Origin: Rhodobacterales bacterium LSUCC0031
GTDB taxonomy: Bacteria; Pseudomonadota; Alphaproteobacteria; Rhodobacterales; Rhodobacteraceae
Assembly (NCBI GenBank): GCA_015689735.1
Contig: WVSP01000003.1
Coordinates: 1-64,000, forward strand
Direction: 5' to 3'
DNA length: 64,000 bases
Shown: positions 62,548 through 64,000 of the stretch, piece after piece
Position numbering within the stretch: position 1 is the stretch's first letter
Layout: each line of letters begins with the position of its first letter
Translations under genes and position numbers: made by a program
Notes under the pieces: model-generated
What the model saw: the letters and a program-made list of their open reading frames with translations, nothing else
The model's database searches: none
What the model was told of the DNA's origin: nothing

Positions 62548-63639
62548 CTAGCCGCGGTGGATCAGGCTGGCAAAAAGATGCGGGTCAAGGCTGGCCTGTG
62601 CGAATGTCTCGCCCTCGGTCAAGACACTGACGGCATCATGGCTGTGCAGGCTTTCTTGATGGCTGGCCACGACACGGAAATCGCCGACGCGCGGTTCAGC
62701 ATGCAACTGCTCTGCGAAGAGCCGCGCCGCATCCTCGACGAAGATCGGGTTGGCCGCGTTAAGTTCAGCAAAAGCCTGCTCATCCTCGCGCTTGACCATC
62801 ACCTGCGTCTCGGTAGGCACGGCGGCACGCGCCATCTCGATCAGATCCTCGAACCATAGGCAGCCCGCCCCTTCGGCCAGCGCGACCGAAATCCGCGCAA
62901 CCGAGCGCTGCGAATGCGGCGTGGCGAGTTGATTGCGCATCGCGCGGGCGTGTTCGGACAATTCCAGCGAACAGGGGCAGGTCGAGGAATAGACATAGTC
63001 GAGATGCACGATCTTTTGGCGCACACCGCCCCGCTCGACCAATTCCAGCGCGATATCGTAATACTGATATCCCGACAGCTCCGAGCGCAGGCTTTTGACC
63101 TTGGCCGGGAAGGACAGCCGCATCTGGATGCGGGCATCGAAGCTTTCGAGGTCGGATTTGTAATCGTCGAGCGCCGCCTCGATCACTTCGAAGCTGAAGG
63201 TCTTTTCGGCATGGGCATAGAATGAGCGCATGATGCGGCTCATATTGATGCCCTTCTTGTCAGCCTCGAGGCTGACCGTGCCGGTGACGCTGGTTTCCAG
63301 CGTCAGATCGCCATTGTCACGGGTATGGTAAAGGATCGGCAGACGGAAATTGGAAATGCCGACATGTTGGATCTGGCGATTGGCCCCCTTGATCAGCGAG
63401 GACGGGCCATTTTGCAGATCGGGAAGCGTCGCTTTATAGGCGGCATCAGCGGTGAAATCCGCCGGATAGCGGCGCGCGAAGTCAGGATAGCCGCCATCGA
63501 GCATACGCGCCAGTGCCGGGTCGAGTGCCGTGATGTCCTCCGCGCTGGCGCTTTCGGCCCACGCCTTCAGACGTGCCAATGCGGCCTCGGCCTCATCGCG
63601 GCTTGGCAGATCGGATATCTTGCTGACATGGATATTCAT
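62548..63639 (-). CDS. folE2: GTP cyclohydrolase FolE2 (type IB)
   Basis: A 363-residue enzyme making dihydroneopterin triphosphate for folate. It has the catalytic Cys in YSSTCPCSLELSEHARA, the LHLDYVYSS-like strand, and a conserved VASHQESLHSHDAV end. FolE2 can replace zinc-dependent FolE, and in many bacteria it is zinc-regulated. No Zur box was recognised in the 344 bases upstream. Confidence 0.95.
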   Translation of the reverse strand: MNIHVSKISDLPSRDEAEAALARLKAWAESASAEDITALDPALARMLDGGYPDFARRYPADFTADAAYKATLPDLQNGPSSLIKGANRQIQHVGISNFRLPILYHTRDNGDLTLETSVTGTVSLEADKKGINMSRIMRSFYAHAEKTFSFEVIEAALDDYKSDLESFDARIQMRLSFPAKVKSLRSELSGYQYYDIALELVERGGVRQKIVHLDYVYSSTCPCSLELSEHARAMRNQLATPHSQRSVARISVALAEGAGCLWFEDLIEMARAAVPTETQVMVKREDEQAFAELNAANPIFVEDAARLFAEQLHAEPRVGDFRVVASHQESLHSHDAVSVLTEGETFAQASLDPHLFASLIHRG

Positions 63640-63983
63640 GACGATCGTTCCCCTTCCAGCCGGTCACGCCTGCGCAACATAGGTCAACCATGCCCGCAGC
63701 CCAATCCCGGAATGTAAAAGAAATACGCAGACCGCCCCCGGACGGATCACTCTGACCGTCAGCAACCCATGGCGCCGCACCACCCGTGCTGCAAGCAGGA
63801 AGGACAGGGGCCGAGGGGGCTGTCGGCCCCACCCGCGTGGGACGCGCATGGCGGCGGCGAGGGGGCTGTCGGCCCCCTCGCGCTCCCCCGAGGATATTTT
63901 TGAAACGAAGAAGGACGGGATATGGTGCGGGGTTGCACCTTGGTGGCGTCAAGGCCAATTTGGACCCATGACAGGAGGAACAT
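63640..63983. other. Repeat-rich spacer upstream of folE2
   Basis: 344 bases with no convincing gene. It holds two hairpins sharing the duplicated string GAGGGGGCTGTCGGCCCC (63813-63830 and 63859-63876): 63807-63830 with an 8-base stem, and 63857-63881 with a 10-base stem. Directly after is dispersed-repeat copy R4 (63881-63914, core GGATATTTTTGAAACG). The folE2 promoter should lie at its left side. Confidence 0.65.
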
Positions 63984-64000
63984 ATGCCACAGCCCGATCA
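63984..64000 (+). CDS. Start of a gene cut by the right edge
   Basis: ATG at 63984 follows AGGAGGAA and encodes MPQPD before the window ends. The Shine-Dalgarno is excellent; nothing can be said of the product. Confidence 0.5.

Noticed and set aside
1-64000. CRISPR array, insertion sequence or prophage
   Set aside because: No regularly spaced direct repeats, transposase motifs or phage structural genes were seen; the repeats found are short dispersed elements at gene ends.

Overview
The window looks like chromosomal DNA of a GC-rich alphaproteobacterium, most likely Rhodobacteraceae (roseobacter group). The reasons are the membrane-bound cytochrome-c urate oxidase PuuD beside a PuuE-UraD fusion, a DmdA-like GcvT protein with an AsnC regulator, a MerR-led beta-oxidation block, the hom-glpX-recJ order, FolE2, and intergenic palindromes and a dispersed repeat that I associate from memory with this family. 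GC was judged by eye as low-to-mid 60s percent. Genus cannot be fixed by reading. I see no prophage, insertion sequence, CRISPR array or rRNA operon; the only RNA gene is one tRNA-Glu(UUC).

Layout. 1-4357: purine (urate/allantoin) catabolism, with a ureidoglycine aminohydrolase fragment, PuuE-UraD, UraH, a LysR regulator and PuuD. 4513-6321: AsnC regulator and DmdA-like folate-dependent enzyme. 6600-12825: SRAP protein, periplasmic 5'-nucleotidase, DUF952-pyrD, MATE pump and two hot-dog thioesterases. 12957-15223: two paralogous MerR genes around an AT-richer family-61 glycosyltransferase. 15265-21664: acyl-CoA dehydrogenase, GST, thiolase and FadB/J. 21743-26601: enolase-superfamily enzyme, acyl-CoA ligase, a degenerate M48-like membrane protein and a secreted protein. 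26670-31381: a tightly coupled nucleoside-salvage operon (cdd-deoA-deoB-small membrane protein-add-upp). 31455-38265: hybrid histidine kinase, prpE, maeB, nadK.

38454-46367: glyA, fatty acid desaturase, TetR, lipoprotein, hom, glpX, recJ, tRNA-Glu. 46555-52887: cupin, PHA synthase, MaoC-phosphotransacetylase fusion, acetate kinase and a ribosome-hibernation factor fused to a cold-shock-like domain. This reads as an acyl-CoA overflow, storage and dormancy cluster. 53050-58203: HbpS-like protein, a C26 amidotransferase, and a DNA-repair operon of exonuclease, alpha/beta hydrolase and ATP-dependent ligase. 58331-64000: DUF4177, BolA, DnaJ-domain protein, HI0933-family flavoprotein, TrkH, FolE2 and a repeat-rich spacer.

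The metabolic theme is scavenging of nitrogen and carbon: purines to ureidoglycine products, nucleosides to bases and sugar phosphates, acyl chains and propionate to CoA esters, with storage and acetate formation. The observations most worth following are the Exo-hydrolase-ligase repair operon, the phaC/pta/ackA/HPF-CSD cluster, the arrays of perfect palindromes closing convergent gene pairs, the four-copy dispersed repeat that supplies the end of a tetR coding sequence, and several enzymes that have lost expected catalytic residues.
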